DNA from: Balneolaceae bacterium
GTDB taxonomy: Bacteria > Bacteroidota > Rhodothermia > Balneolales > Balneolaceae
Assembly (NCBI GenBank): GCA_009711805.1
Contig: VEMX01000002.1
Coordinates: 1-64,000, forward strand
Reading direction: 5' to 3'
Length of the DNA stretch: 64,000 bases
Each line of letters opens with the position of its first letter. Position 1 is the first letter of the stretch. The translations under genes and the position numbers were made by a program. The notes below the pieces were generated by a model that searched no databases, was not told the DNA's origin, and saw only the letters and a list, made by a program, of their open reading frames with translations. Below are positions 9,746 to 19,292 of this stretch, in pieces.

Positions 9746-9817
9746 AGCAGGCTGTTTGTATCTACGCCGTCTAATGCCTCAGGAAACAATATCAGAGTTA
9801 GCTCTGTTTGTACTACT

Positions 9818-10855
9818 ATGACAGAAGAAAAAAATTCCACAAATATCAGACTGAGAGAAGCATACTCGAGGCCTCCCGTTTTAAAAAATAAAGAAGGCGA
9901 GGAACGTAAAACAGGTTTCGAATTTGAGTTTACAGGACTGGAGCTGAATGAGACCGCACGCCTGCTTCAGTCGTTGTATAGAGGGACGATCGTTGAATTG
10001 AGCACCTATAAGGTACAGGTGAAGGATACCGAGCTGGGGAATTTCAGTATAGAGCTGGATGCCCGGCTTTTCCAGGATAAGAAATACGAAGAGTTCTTGG
10101 ATAAGATAGGAGTGGATGTAGGTAAACTTAAAAACAAGAACAAGTTTGAGGAGAGGTTAAGAACGATGGCCTCTTCGGTCGTTCCCTATGAGATTATTAC
10201 CGCCCCAATTCCATTCTCTTTATTCGATAAGCTGGATGAGCTTATTTTTAAAATGCGGCAGCAAAAAGCAAAAGGTACCGGAAGTTCTTTTCTTCACGCT
10301 TTTGGTTTACACCTGAATCCAGGAATACCAGATGACAGCCCGGAAACAATTTTAAATTTTTTAAAAGCCTATGTTCTGCTGGATCCCTGGATTCGTAAAG
10401 ACGCCGAAATTGACTTAAGCCGCCGATTGAGTCCTTTTATCAATGAATTCCAGAAGGACTATGTAAAACGGATCCTTGACCCTAATTATAATCCGGATCA
10501 GGAGCAACTTATCCGGGATTATATCAATTATGGGAACACTCGAAACCGTCCATTAGACATGCTTCCTTTATTTATGCATCTGGATAAGGAACTGGTTCAA
10601 TCACTCACCAATGATAAACGAATTTCTGCTCGTCCGGCCTTTCACTATCGCTTGCCGGATTTTTCCATAGAAGACTTGAGCTGGACTATAGCCGGGGAAT
10701 GGAATCGATGGGTGCTGGTGGAGGAACTAGCCTCAGATACGAAAGGGCTTCGCCAGTATGCCCGAGAGTATCTGAAGATGAAAGAGGAGATGCTGTTTGG
10801 TTCCGAATCAAAGTGGACGAAATTGATGCAAAGATGGGTGAGTAGCCTTGAGTAA
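9818..10855 (+). CDS. Putative amidoligase (GS-like COOH-NH2 ligase fold)
   Basis: A 345-residue cytoplasmic protein. GFEFEF (about residues 33-38) matches the paired acidic first strand of the amidoligase_2 family, and a later HAFGLHLN (about 160) matches its metal-binding strand. These are glutamine-synthetase-like carboxylate-amine ligases described by comparative genomics; they are expected to make amide or peptide-like bonds using ATP. The next gene, an amidase of the glutamine amidotransferase class, overlaps it by 8 bp, a pairing reported for this family. The substrate is unknown. No strong ribosome binding site precedes the ATG at 9818. Confidence in the fold is good; confidence in any given reaction is low. 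Confidence 0.75.
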   Translation: MTEEKNSTNIRLREAYSRPPVLKNKEGEERKTGFEFEFTGLELNETARLLQSLYRGTIVELSTYKVQVKDTELGNFSIELDARLFQDKKYEEFLDKIGVDVGKLKNKNKFEERLRTMASSVVPYEIITAPIPFSLFDKLDELIFKMRQQKAKGTGSSFLHAFGLHLNPGIPDDSPETILNFLKAYVLLDPWIRKDAEIDLSRRLSPFINEFQKDYVKRILDPNYNPDQEQLIRDYINYGNTRNRPLDMLPLFMHLDKELVQSLTNDKRISARPAFHYRLPDFSIEDLSWTIAGEWNRWVLVEELASDTKGLRQYAREYLKMKEEMLFGSESKWTKLMQRWVSSLE

Positions 10856-11636
10856 ACGACCAGTAATAGGAGTTACAGCTCCCGACAAAGGGGGAGCTGC
10901 GGCTTGGTTTTTTACAGCCATTCAGATTGTTATAGCGGGAGGTAACCCGGTTCGCATACAGCCCCAATCACCTGTAGGCATTGAAGAGTTAGATGCGCTG
11001 GTATTAGGAGGAGGTGCCGATGTGGAACCGATGAAATATGGCCAACAGCAACTTAAAAGGACAATGATTAAAAAGGATAGCAGGTCCGTATTTGAATGGG
11101 TGTTGTCCTTACTGTTTTTCCCCATATATTGGCTTGCCCGGTATCTGCAGCATACCAAAATATCCCCCATAGATCATGAGCGGGATGAACTGGAGTTTAA
11201 ATTACTTGGAGCAGCCTTAGCTGGCAGAAAACCCGTACTTGGAATATGTCGGGGAATGCAATTAATGAACGTATATTTTAAAGGAACTCTGGACCAGGAT
11301 ATCAGCGGCTATTACGGAGAGCAGTCCCAGGTGTCATCTATATTTCCCAAAAAGAGAATCCTTATAAGCCGGGACTCCAAACTGTATAGGCTTCTCAACA
11401 CGCAAAGCTGCAATGTGAATGCCCTGCATAACCAGGCAATTGATAATGCCGGAGAAGGCATCCGGTTGGTTGCCAGGGAAGCAAATACCGAAATATGGCA
11501 GGCTATAGAACATGAAGAGTATCCGTTTGTAATAGGGGTACAGTGGCATCCCGAATACCTGATACAAATTGCCCGGCAGCGGAATATATTCAGGCAGTTG
11601 ATCATCGAATCTTCAAAAGTGAAAAGCGAGCTTTGA
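10848..11636 (+). CDS. Peptidase C26-like gamma-glutamyl hydrolase / class I glutamine amidotransferase
   Basis: A 262-residue protein starting at TTG 10848, eight bases inside the end of the amidoligase gene; GGTGAG lies just upstream. The nucleophile motif is GICRGMQ (Cys134) and the His/Glu pair is in QWHPEY (His234, Glu236), so the class I GATase triad is complete. LVLGGGADV near residue 55 is typical of gamma-glutamyl-gamma-aminobutyrate hydrolases (PuuD-like). An unusual insert at about residues 70-108 contains a hydrophobic stretch (VLSLLFFPIYWLARYL) that could bind a membrane or a partner. It probably hydrolyses, or supplies ammonia for, the product of the paired amidoligase; this is inferred. 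Confidence 0.82.
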   Translation: MSKRPVIGVTAPDKGGAAAWFFTAIQIVIAGGNPVRIQPQSPVGIEELDALVLGGGADVEPMKYGQQQLKRTMIKKDSRSVFEWVLSLLFFPIYWLARYLQHTKISPIDHERDELEFKLLGAALAGRKPVLGICRGMQLMNVYFKGTLDQDISGYYGEQSQVSSIFPKKRILISRDSKLYRLLNTQSCNVNALHNQAIDNAGEGIRLVAREANTEIWQAIEHEEYPFVIGVQWHPEYLIQIARQRNIFRQLIIESSKVKSEL

Positions 11637-11768
11637 AAAACTGAAGATTCCTCCATTGAAAACCCTTGAAGTCTCCGTACCTTTAGAGCCTCTGATCCAT
11701 GTGCTATCGAATAGAAGCATCTGTACAGTGCCACATATTTAATTTCAATTCATCTAATTCAATAAGCT

Positions 11769-13439
11769 GTGAGCGACAATAAGATTATATTTTCTATGGT
11801 TGGGGTTAGCAAAGTATATAAGCCCAACAGAACCGTTTTAAAAGATATATACCTCTCTTTTTTCTATGGCGCCAAAATTGGTGTGCTGGGACTTAACGGA
11901 GCCGGAAAAAGTACCCTGCTTCGCATTATTGCCGGAGAAGAGGATGATTATCTCGGGGAGATCAGCAGGCAAAAGGGGATCTCATTTGGCTACCTGAGGC
12001 AGGAACCGCAATTGGATCCTTCCAAAACCGTCAAGGAGATTGTGGAAGAAGGTGTTCAGGATACTATGGATCTGATTAAAGAATATGAAGCCATCAACGA
12101 ACAATTCAGTGATCCTGATGCCGACTTTGACGCACTCATTAAAAAGCAATCGAAGCTGCAAGAGAAGATTGATCATTTAGATGCCTGGGATATTGATTCC
12201 AAGCTGGAACAGGCGATGGATGCCCTTAGGTGTCCACCGGGTGAGACTAAGGTAGAGGTGCTTTCAGGAGGAGAAGCCCGGCGTGTAGCCCTATGCCGCC
12301 TTTTGCTGAAGAAACCTGATGTATTACTGCTGGATGAGCCTACCAACCACCTGGATGCTGAGTCTGTAGGATGGCTGGAACAGCATCTCGATCGTTATGA
12401 GGGAACCGTAATAGCAGTAACCCACGATCGATACTTTTTGGATAATGTAGCCGGATGGATTCTGGAACTGGATCGTGGAGAGGGCATTCCCTTTGAAGGA
12501 AATTATAGCTCTTGGCTTGAACAAAAATCGAAGCGGCTAAAACAGGAAGAAAAGCAGGAGTCGAAACGCCAGAAAACACTACAACAAGAGCTGGAATGGA
12601 TTCAGCAAAATCCCAAAGGACGCAGAGCAAAGAGCAAGGCGCGGATTAACAAGTACGAAGAACTGCTTAAAGAAGAAAATGAAAAACGCCGGGATGATAT
12701 GGAAATCTATATTCCAGCCGGACCACGCCTGGGCAATAAAGTGATTGTGGCCGACCATGTGGCTAAGGGATATGAAGACCGATTGCTGATTGAGGATATG
12801 AATTTTAGCTTACCTCCCGGGGGCATTGTAGGAGTTATCGGACCAAATGGAGCTGGTAAAACCACACTTTTTAAAATGATTACCGGTCAGGAAAAACCCG
12901 ATAACGGAGAGTTAGTGCTTGGCGATACTGTTGAACTGGGGTATGTTAATCAGAAACGTCCTTTAGATCCTTCCAAAACTATCTGGGAAGAAATATCAGG
13001 AGGCCATGATGTGATTAAGCTCGGGAAACGAGAAGTTAACTCACGTGCTTATGTTGCCCGTTTTAATTTTAGTGGAAGCGATCAGCAAAAGAAAGTAACT
13101 GAACTTTCCGGAGGAGAACGAAACCGGGTGCATATGGCAAAAATGCTCAAAGAAGGAGCGAATGTATTGTTGCTGGATGAGCCGACAAACGATCTGGATG
13201 TAAATACCCTGCGTGCCCTGGAAGAAGCTCTTTTGAATTTTGCAGGATGTGCTGTTGTAATTTCCCACGACAGGTGGTTTCTGGATCGGGTAGCAACTCA
13301 TATTTTGGCTTTTGAAGGAGATAGCCAGGTATATTGGTTTGAAGGGAATTATGAAGAATATGAGGAAAACCGCAAACGCAGACTTGGAATTACGGATGAT
13401 CGTCCTCATCGTATTAGGTATAAAAAACTTATGCGGTGA
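11769..13439 (+). CDS. ettA: Energy-dependent translational throttle protein EttA (ABC-F)
   Basis: A 556-residue soluble protein with two ABC ATPase domains, the length expected for EttA. The first Walker A is GLNGAGKST (about 41-49) with signature SGGEARR and Walker B LLLDEPTNHLD. The second Walker A is GPNGAGKTT (about 357) with SGGERNR and LLLDEPTNDLD. Between them is a charged helical linker (about 245-310) of the ABC-F type, which inserts at the ribosomal E site. EttA gates entry into the elongation cycle according to the ATP/ADP ratio. The start is GTG at 11769. There are no transmembrane segments, so it is not a transporter. Confidence 0.93.
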   Translation: MSDNKIIFSMVGVSKVYKPNRTVLKDIYLSFFYGAKIGVLGLNGAGKSTLLRIIAGEEDDYLGEISRQKGISFGYLRQEPQLDPSKTVKEIVEEGVQDTMDLIKEYEAINEQFSDPDADFDALIKKQSKLQEKIDHLDAWDIDSKLEQAMDALRCPPGETKVEVLSGGEARRVALCRLLLKKPDVLLLDEPTNHLDAESVGWLEQHLDRYEGTVIAVTHDRYFLDNVAGWILELDRGEGIPFEGNYSSWLEQKSKRLKQEEKQESKRQKTLQQELEWIQQNPKGRRAKSKARINKYEELLKEENEKRRDDMEIYIPAGPRLGNKVIVADHVAKGYEDRLLIEDMNFSLPPGGIVGVIGPNGAGKTTLFKMITGQEKPDNGELVLGDTVELGYVNQKRPLDPSKTIWEEISGGHDVIKLGKREVNSRAYVARFNFSGSDQQKKVTELSGGERNRVHMAKMLKEGANVLLLDEPTNDLDVNTLRALEEALLNFAGCAVVISHDRWFLDRVATHILAFEGDSQVYWFEGNYEEYEENRKRRLGITDDRPHRIRYKKLMR

Positions 13440-13627
13440 TAGCGTACCTCTTTCGCTAAAAAAATCAGGCTAAGAAAAGCGGCTTTATTTACTTAAAATT
13501 AGGTTCTTAGGTTAAAGAAGTAATTATTTTTTGTACAGATTAAGTTTTGACTTAAGTTTATTATATTTATAGACGAAAAATAAGTAAGGTTACTCAGGAA
13601 TAGGCTGTTTCTGTGTGAGGCATAGGT

Positions 13628-15382
13628 GTGGAGGGCATTATAGAAAAACAAAAAGAGAATAATATAAATCAGAAAATACTTGCGTTGGCCATATTTGGGG
13701 TCGTAAGTGCAGTTGTGTTGATTGTATTGGCGAATCTTTCAATCAGTACATCCAGTGGTATACGCTCATATGTAGCGGCAGAAGCGGTATGGGCAAAAGC
13801 CCAAAAGGAATCTATTATACACCTAACCAACTATGTGTACACGGAGGAAGAAGAAGATTATCAAAATTTTCTGAAGGTACTTCGTATTGTTAACGGATAT
13901 AAACAGGCTCGTCTGGAATTCCAATCAAACGAAATTGATCATACAAAGGCTGCCAAAAGCTTAGAGAAAGGATTAACCCATGAGGATGATATACCTCAGA
14001 TGATATTCTTGATGCAATATTTTTCATGGATGGAGGGTATTCAAAATGCACTACATACCTGGGAGAAAGCGGATCAAAAGATAGAAGAAGTAAAACACTT
14101 TGCTGCAGAACTTCGGGATTCCATCAATGCAGCAAATACCAAGGCCAACAAAGTACAGCGTGATAACTGGTCGGAAGAGCTGGAACGCTTAGATCATGAA
14201 CTGACTGATTTGGAGCTCGATTTCTCAGGAACAATGGGCAGTTTATCCCGTGATGTAGCAGTTTTCCTAAGATGGGTATCTGTGATATTAAGTCTGCTGA
14301 TATTGATGATAGGTATCTTTCTGGCTATTTGGTTTTTGCGAAGCACCGAAAAATGGGCCCTTTCCCTGGAAAAAACAGAAACCAAGTTCCGTAATGTACT
14401 CGATAATTCACGGGATCTTATTTATAAACTGAATTTACAAGATCGCAGTTATGAATTTATTAGTACAGCAGCCAAAAACTTATTCGGATATGAACCTGAA
14501 GAGGTAATGAAGGAAGGTATTAAATTTGTAGAGGCAAGGACTCATCCCGATGATATGGAGAATATCAAAGAAATACTGGCTGAGTATGATTCTGAGACGG
14601 GAGAAAATTTCCGAAACAAAATTGAATTCCGATTTAAAACAAAATCCGGAGAATACCGCTGGTTTAGTAATACCAGAACTTTATTGAGAGACGAACAGGG
14701 TAAACCCGTTGGGTTGGTAGGGAATGCCAGAGATATTACAGAAAAGAAACAGCAAGAGACTGAATTACAGAAATCTCTGGAAGAAAAAGAGTTATTATTA
14801 CAGGAAATCCACCACCGGGTGAAAAACAACCTGGCTATCATTTCCAGTCTGCTTGAATTGCAAAAATATTCGGTAGATGAAAATGTGCAGAAAATCCTCA
14901 GTAATAGTCAAAGTCGAATCAAATCGATAGCCAAAGTTCACGAAAAATTATATGAATCTTCTACTCTTTCTCAGGTAAACCTGGGAGAATATATAGAGGA
15001 GCTGGTGGATGAAATCAGGATGGCTTATGAATCGGAAGAAAAAGATATTGAAATTATAATAGAGACCGATCACATAACTATGGAAGTAAATCAGGCCATT
15101 TATTGCGGGCTGGTATTCAATGAATTGATTAATAATGCATATAAGCACGCCTTTACGGATAGAAAAAAAGGGATTATAAAAATATCAGCAAGAGAAAATA
15201 ATGAGGAAACACAAATTGAGGTGGCTAACAACGGAGTTGAACTGCCCAAGGATTATGATCCCACAACAACCAATTCCCTGGGGATGACATTGGTGGAGGT
15301 TTTATCGCAGAAGTATAATGGTACCCTCAATATAGAAAGCGGAGAATGGACCCGTTTCACCATTACCTTTGAAAAAGAATAA
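13628..15382 (+). CDS. Membrane sensor histidine kinase, PAS plus HisKA_2
   Basis: A 584-residue protein starting at GTG 13628. One helix at about 17-38 and another at about 213-237 enclose a helical periplasmic sensor region of about 170 residues, rich in charged heptads. A PAS/PAC domain follows (about 255-372, with [10 protein letters not shown] and [11 protein letters not shown]). The dimerisation domain is HisKA_2, with [20 protein letters not shown] near residue 394; the first His of HHRVKNN is the likely phosphate acceptor. The HATPase has [13 protein letters not shown] and NSLGMTL. HisKA_2 kinases often signal to unlinked regulators, and none is adjacent here. The next gene encodes a small outer-membrane barrel protein. 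Confidence 0.9.
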   Translation: MEGIIEKQKENNINQKILALAIFGVVSAVVLIVLANLSISTSSGIRSYVAAEAVWAKAQKESIIHLTNYVYTEEEEDYQNFLKVLRIVNGYKQARLEFQSNEIDHTKAAKSLEKGLTHEDDIPQMIFLMQYFSWMEGIQNALHTWEKADQKIEEVKHFAAELRDSINAANTKANKVQRDNWSEELERLDHELTDLELDFSGTMGSLSRDVAVFLRWVSVILSLLILMIGIFLAIWFLRSTEKWALSLEKTETKFRNVLDNSRDLIYKLNLQDRSYEFISTAAKNLFGYEPEEVMKEGIKFVEARTHPDDMENIKEILAEYDSETGENFRNKIEFRFKTKSGEYRWFSNTRTLLRDEQGKPVGLVGNARDITEKKQQETELQKSLEEKELLLQEIHHRVKNNLAIISSLLELQKYSVDENVQKILSNSQSRIKSIAKVHEKLYESSTLSQVNLGEYIEELVDEIRMAYESEEKDIEIIIETDHITMEVNQAIYCGLVFNELINNAYKHAFTDRKKGIIKISARENNEETQIEVANNGVELPKDYDPTTTNSLGMTLVEVLSQKYNGTLNIESGEWTRFTITFEKE

Positions 15383-15462
15383 TACTTGTTTTTTTACAGA
15401 TGATTGCAAAATAATCAGTACTATAGTACGTAATCTGAAGTAACTAAAATAAGTAAAGATCT

Positions 15463-15990
15463 ATGAAAAAAAGTTTTCTGCTAATTCTGTTATTAATCCT
15501 GTGTGTAAGTTTTAATTCGTTAGCACAATCAAGTGCTGCAACAAGTGAAAAAGCAGCAAAACAACTGGGTGTAACTGCTTCCATGCTCGGGGGTACCGGT
15601 TTGTATTATTTGGCTCCATTAACTGCTACTGATCATCTTAAATTAACAGGTATCCTGTTCTATTCTGAAGATGATACAGACAAGGATACGTATTTTTCGT
15701 TGGGGGCAGAGTATCAACACGATGTATATACCAGCCGTATTCGCAGGGCATATTTTACCGCTGGGGGATATGTGTATAACGAGACCTTTGGCAGAAGTTA
15801 TGGTATAGATTCCAAGGAACGATACAGCGATTTTACAGCCGGATTAGGTTTAGGTGTCGACCTCGGAAACTCCGATAAAGGGTTGCTTCTGAATTTAGTT
15901 GTGTCATATCAACTGAAGTCAAGATTTGAAGGCGATGATGACCTGACTATTGGACTGGGAGTTGGTATCGGTTTGGGTTTCAACTTTTAG
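15463..15990 (+). CDS. Small outer-membrane beta-barrel protein
   Basis: A 175-residue protein with a signal peptide (KSFLLILLLILCVSF, cleavage after about SLAQ). The mature part alternates polar and hydrophobic residues in about eight strands and ends GIGLGFNF with a terminal Phe, the outer-membrane insertion signal. Its size suits an eight-stranded OmpX/OmpW-like barrel. Function unknown. It follows the PAS kinase gene by 80 bp. A 12-bp perfect palindrome GTACTATAGTAC at 15418-15429 lies in the gap and could be part of its promoter region. Confidence 0.7.
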   Translation: MKKSFLLILLLILCVSFNSLAQSSAATSEKAAKQLGVTASMLGGTGLYYLAPLTATDHLKLTGILFYSEDDTDKDTYFSLGAEYQHDVYTSRIRRAYFTAGGYVYNETFGRSYGIDSKERYSDFTAGLGLGVDLGNSDKGLLLNLVVSYQLKSRFEGDDDLTIGLGVGIGLGFNF

Positions 15991-16305
15991 CAAAACGCAT
16001 GGCCATTTGTTTATGTGCCGCAGGTATGTTTTAGCTGTATATTGGTTATTGGATAATAAGGAGCCAAGTGATCAACTAAGAAATGAAAGGGCAGAAGGGA
16101 GTAGTTAAAAGAGGGAAAAATAAAGGTATGGGTGTACTAATAGGTTTGCTCCGCACCATTGGGGGAAACATCAAAAGCCCGGAATAACCCACGACTTCAG
16201 TCGTGGGACACAAGTGGAAACAATTGATCATTGTAATATTGAGCTTCCATCTCTTTCAACGAACCGGATCCCGTCATTCCTTTACAGACGCTATCTTAGT
16301 CTATA
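15991..16305. other. Intergenic stretch with a REP-like palindrome
   Basis: No gene is supported here. It lies between two converging genes and contains the palindrome at 16188-16207 and a short minus-strand frame ending inside it. No clear terminator is seen. Confidence 0.4.
16188..16207. repeat. REP-like perfect palindrome
   Basis: CCCACGACT and AGTCGTGGG arms of 9 bp flank a 2-base centre, so it can form a tight hairpin. Short G+C-rich palindromes of this kind in intergenic DNA resemble REP elements or the ends of IS200/RAYT-type elements. On the minus strand a 31-codon open frame (SLKEMEAQYY...LFPLVSHD) stops in the palindrome at 16197, possibly a decayed element end. No transposase gene is nearby. 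Confidence 0.5.
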
Positions 16306-17772
16306 TTAACGCATATCATAGCGAATGAAAGCAACGAAAGTCCCCCCAAAACAAATCACGATAAATATGGACAGCAAGCCAAAGTCTATAATACTTCGCC
16401 CAAAGGCTGCTGCTACCGACACATCAGGTGCAGTATATTGGGGCACCCCACTTACATCCAGTTTTTGATCATCACGCCCAAAATCGATGCTCACACCTTC
16501 ATCCGAGTCGATACTGATTTGAAAGCCGCCCTGAGTGTCTGTCTCTTCTTTTTTCTGTTCTACATATTCTGTGAAAATATCACGATAGGTTCTCATGCTT
16601 TCTTCATACCTGCTTTTCAGGGTGATGTCGGTAGTAGCCAGGTTCATAGCAGCCAGCCTAAACGAGGAAGCCGGAGATATTCTGGAAACATTGAAAGCAA
16701 GTTGTTGTTGATGGTTCTTTCTATTCTGTGTTTCTTCCAACAACAGGCGATTATTCTTGGTGATATTTTCTCTAACCTGTCTGCGCAGGGCATCGTCTTC
16801 TTCCATCCAGTTCCATTCATGTTCATCGCGGTATGCCTGGCGTTCTTCCTCCGTCATACCCTCCATTTCCTGCATCCGCTGTTTCCAGCTGTTGCTGAGG
16901 GATTCGGAATACTCATCCCATTGTTGTTGTTCATAAGCTTGTTGTAAAGCTTCTATCTGGGCTACCGAACGCACGGGTACTAATTGTCCGGCAGTCATCA
17001 CGCCAATACGAGGTAAAATAAGTACGCTTCCAATCCATATTACCAACAACAACAGAAATGACAGGGAGGACTTTTGAGTAAGAGCCGATATCAACAAACC
17101 CAGGCCAATAAAAAAGGTAACATACAGCATGGACAGTCCAAAGAATGCTGCGATGGTATTCCAGTCGGCACCACTTAGGGGAACCTTATAAACCATAAGT
17201 AGCAACAGGGTTACCAGCAGGGGAATTAACAGGGGAATAATGAGCCCCAGCCAGATGCCCGAAAATTTGGCCAGAAGATACTTTGCCCGCGATACTGAAT
17301 TGGAGAAAGCCAATTTCAAGGTTCCGTTTTCCCGCTCTCCATTAATGGCATTGTACGTAAACAGGATGGCAAATAAAGAAAGCACAACTTGTACGATAAA
17401 AGCGAGGTCGATAAACCGAAAGATGGCAAAAATGGTTTCATCGGAATAGGGACTGCGGCTAAGTTTAACATCATCCCGGGATGATATATTTGAGAGACGC
17501 CCTACATCAAAGTGAAGTCCGGATACAAATATCTGGAGAGGATTCGGTTTTCGGTGGGCGATATTTCGTACCCGGTCCCAGCCATTGGCTTCTTCTATAT
17601 TCTGGCTGGCTATTTGTTGATTAATATCATACTGACTTACCGCATTGTTGTATTCCTGAATGCCAATGAAGACACTCAGTATAATGAGGATGGAGCACAC
17701 TATAAATGTGGCAGTAAACTTGGAACTCAATAAAATATTCTTTAATTCTTTTTGGACGAGTAATGTATACAT
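16306..17772 (-). CDS. ABC-2 type transporter permease (DUF3526-like), second of a pair
   Basis: A 488-residue inner-membrane protein. An N-terminal helix after MYTLLVQKELKNIL is followed by a periplasmic segment, then helices at about 130-270, a long charged soluble loop (about 290-400), and a final helix at the C-terminus. NGERENGTLKLAFSNSVSRAKYLLAKF is the ABC-2 permease coupling motif. It is a paralogue of the upstream permease (similar N-terminus, the same coupling motif and the same final FIRYDMR-type end). The pair probably forms a heterodimer with the ATPase encoded at 19293-20084. It is the last gene of the export operon; 30 bp separate it from the previous gene. Confidence 0.88.
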   Translation of the reverse strand: MYTLLVQKELKNILLSSKFTATFIVCSILIILSVFIGIQEYNNAVSQYDINQQIASQNIEEANGWDRVRNIAHRKPNPLQIFVSGLHFDVGRLSNISSRDDVKLSRSPYSDETIFAIFRFIDLAFIVQVVLSLFAILFTYNAINGERENGTLKLAFSNSVSRAKYLLAKFSGIWLGLIIPLLIPLLVTLLLLMVYKVPLSGADWNTIAAFFGLSMLYVTFFIGLGLLISALTQKSSLSFLLLLVIWIGSVLILPRIGVMTAGQLVPVRSVAQIEALQQAYEQQQWDEYSESLSNSWKQRMQEMEGMTEEERQAYRDEHEWNWMEEDDALRRQVRENITKNNRLLLEETQNRKNHQQQLAFNVSRISPASSFRLAAMNLATTDITLKSRYEESMRTYRDIFTEYVEQKKEETDTQGGFQISIDSDEGVSIDFGRDDQKLDVSGVPQYTAPDVSVAAAFGRSIIDFGLLSIFIVICFGGTFVAFIRYDMR

Positions 17773-17802
17773 GGCTCTGACAGTTTAGGTGATATATGTT
17801 GG

Positions 17803-19212
17803 TTAGCGGAGGTCGTACCGAAGGAATGAGGCAAAAGCTCCTCCGAAAAAGACCAGGTTAAACAGCAGGAGTAAGCCAATGTCGGTAAAAGAGCTATTGG
17901 CTGTTTCCTTAAAGGAGGTTTCACTGAAGTTGAAAGCAGGCATTTCATCGGGATCAAGATTCTTTTTTTCCTCCTGTTCATCAGAATCCGAAACAATAAT
18001 TCTGATACCGCCACTGGATTTCCCGGTTTTTTCCTCCATAAAATTGCTATAGAGTTTTTGATACTCTTTGGCACTGTCATTAAACCGGTGTTGCAAATCC
18101 AACGAGGTGCCGGCTAACCGGCTAACGGCAAAAGTAAACACGGCTGCCGGGGAGATACGCGCTATGGAAAACGCCAGTTTTTGCTGCTCTCTTTTTTTGT
18201 TTTCAAGCTCTTCGTTTAAGCGCTCTTCAAGGGCTTCTATTTTGTCCTGTCGTTTTTCACTTAATTCTCCCATAAACTTTGAGAACAAGGGAAATGCTTT
18301 GGCAGGAGGAGTACCTTTAGGTATGGAAAAGTTTTGCAGTTTAGGGCGGTCTTCGTCAAATAACTGTATCCGGTAGTTATTTTTTTGGGAAGCTATTTCA
18401 TCCAGATTGGGTACATCTACCATACGCCCGGCTATCATTACGGAGCTTCGGGGAATGATAAGAACAGCAAAGATCCATACCACCAGACTGAGTAAAAAAG
18501 AAGTAGAAGGCCGTCGGGTGATGGAGGAAATGCCAATGGCCAGGGTTAGGAACACTCCAAAATAGGCAAGTCCGCTAAATACAATGAAGGTAAGCCTGAG
18601 CCATTCATCAGAGGTAAGTTCAATACCAAGTACCGGCAGGAGAGCCGCTCCAATTAAAATAGGAATCAGCAAGGCCGCACTAAGCCCCAGGAAGGAACCG
18701 GTAAATTTGCCGGCAATGAACGAAGCTCTTGAGATAGAATTGGAGAAACACAGCTTTAAGGTTCCACTGGTTCGTTCTCCATTAATGGCGTCATAAGCAA
18801 AAATGATGGCAAAAAGGGAAAGTACAATCCCAAAAATAAATTCAAGATCCAGGAAGCGGAAAATGGCGAAGAGGGGTTCATCATTAAAACGGGTGTTTTC
18901 GGCAATAAGCTCGCCTCGACTCCGCATTTCAATATTTCGGCCAATATCGCTGGATACGCCATTAACTAAGGCCATTAACGGTTGGGGAGGCAGGGTAATG
19001 GTATGATTGATATTGTACCACTCCGTATTAGCGGCTATCTGGGCACGGTTTTCCTGAATGGTTGCTTCATATTGAGCCTGACTGGCCAGGTAGTTTTGTG
19101 CCCCCATTAAAAAGGCGAGTATGATTAACACCGAACATACCGCAAAACTAATCACAAACCGGTTCGATTGTATGATTTCCTTGAGTTCCTTGAGAAGTAT
19201 AAGTTTGAACAT
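17803..19212 (-). CDS. ABC-2 type transporter permease (DUF3526-like), first of a pair
   Basis: A 469-residue membrane protein if started at ATG 19212, where MFKLILLKELKEIIQ aligns with the start of its paralogue at 16306-17772. An in-frame start at 19287 would add 25 hydrophobic residues with no counterpart. It has the same layout: first helix, periplasmic segment, NGERTSGTLKLCFSNSISRASFIAGKF coupling motif near residue 150, four or five helices, long soluble loop, last helix, and FLRYDLR at the end. Permeases of this type work with a cytoplasmic ATPase to export or reorganise envelope substrates. The cargo is unknown. Confidence 0.87.
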   Translation of the reverse strand: MFKLILLKELKEIIQSNRFVISFAVCSVLIILAFLMGAQNYLASQAQYEATIQENRAQIAANTEWYNINHTITLPPQPLMALVNGVSSDIGRNIEMRSRGELIAENTRFNDEPLFAIFRFLDLEFIFGIVLSLFAIIFAYDAINGERTSGTLKLCFSNSISRASFIAGKFTGSFLGLSAALLIPILIGAALLPVLGIELTSDEWLRLTFIVFSGLAYFGVFLTLAIGISSITRRPSTSFLLSLVVWIFAVLIIPRSSVMIAGRMVDVPNLDEIASQKNNYRIQLFDEDRPKLQNFSIPKGTPPAKAFPLFSKFMGELSEKRQDKIEALEERLNEELENKKREQQKLAFSIARISPAAVFTFAVSRLAGTSLDLQHRFNDSAKEYQKLYSNFMEEKTGKSSGGIRIIVSDSDEQEEKKNLDPDEMPAFNFSETSFKETANSSFTDIGLLLLFNLVFFGGAFASFLRYDLR

Positions 19213-19292
19213 AGTAATAGAATTAAAAAGTAGGTTAAGAAATAATAAGTTGAACACCAGAGGCACCGCCCGGTTGTTCATCCTCACTTACA

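Noticed and set aside
15418-15429. Perfect 12-bp palindrome GTACTATAGTAC as an operator
   Set aside because: A single short AT-rich palindrome could be chance and no second copy is seen.
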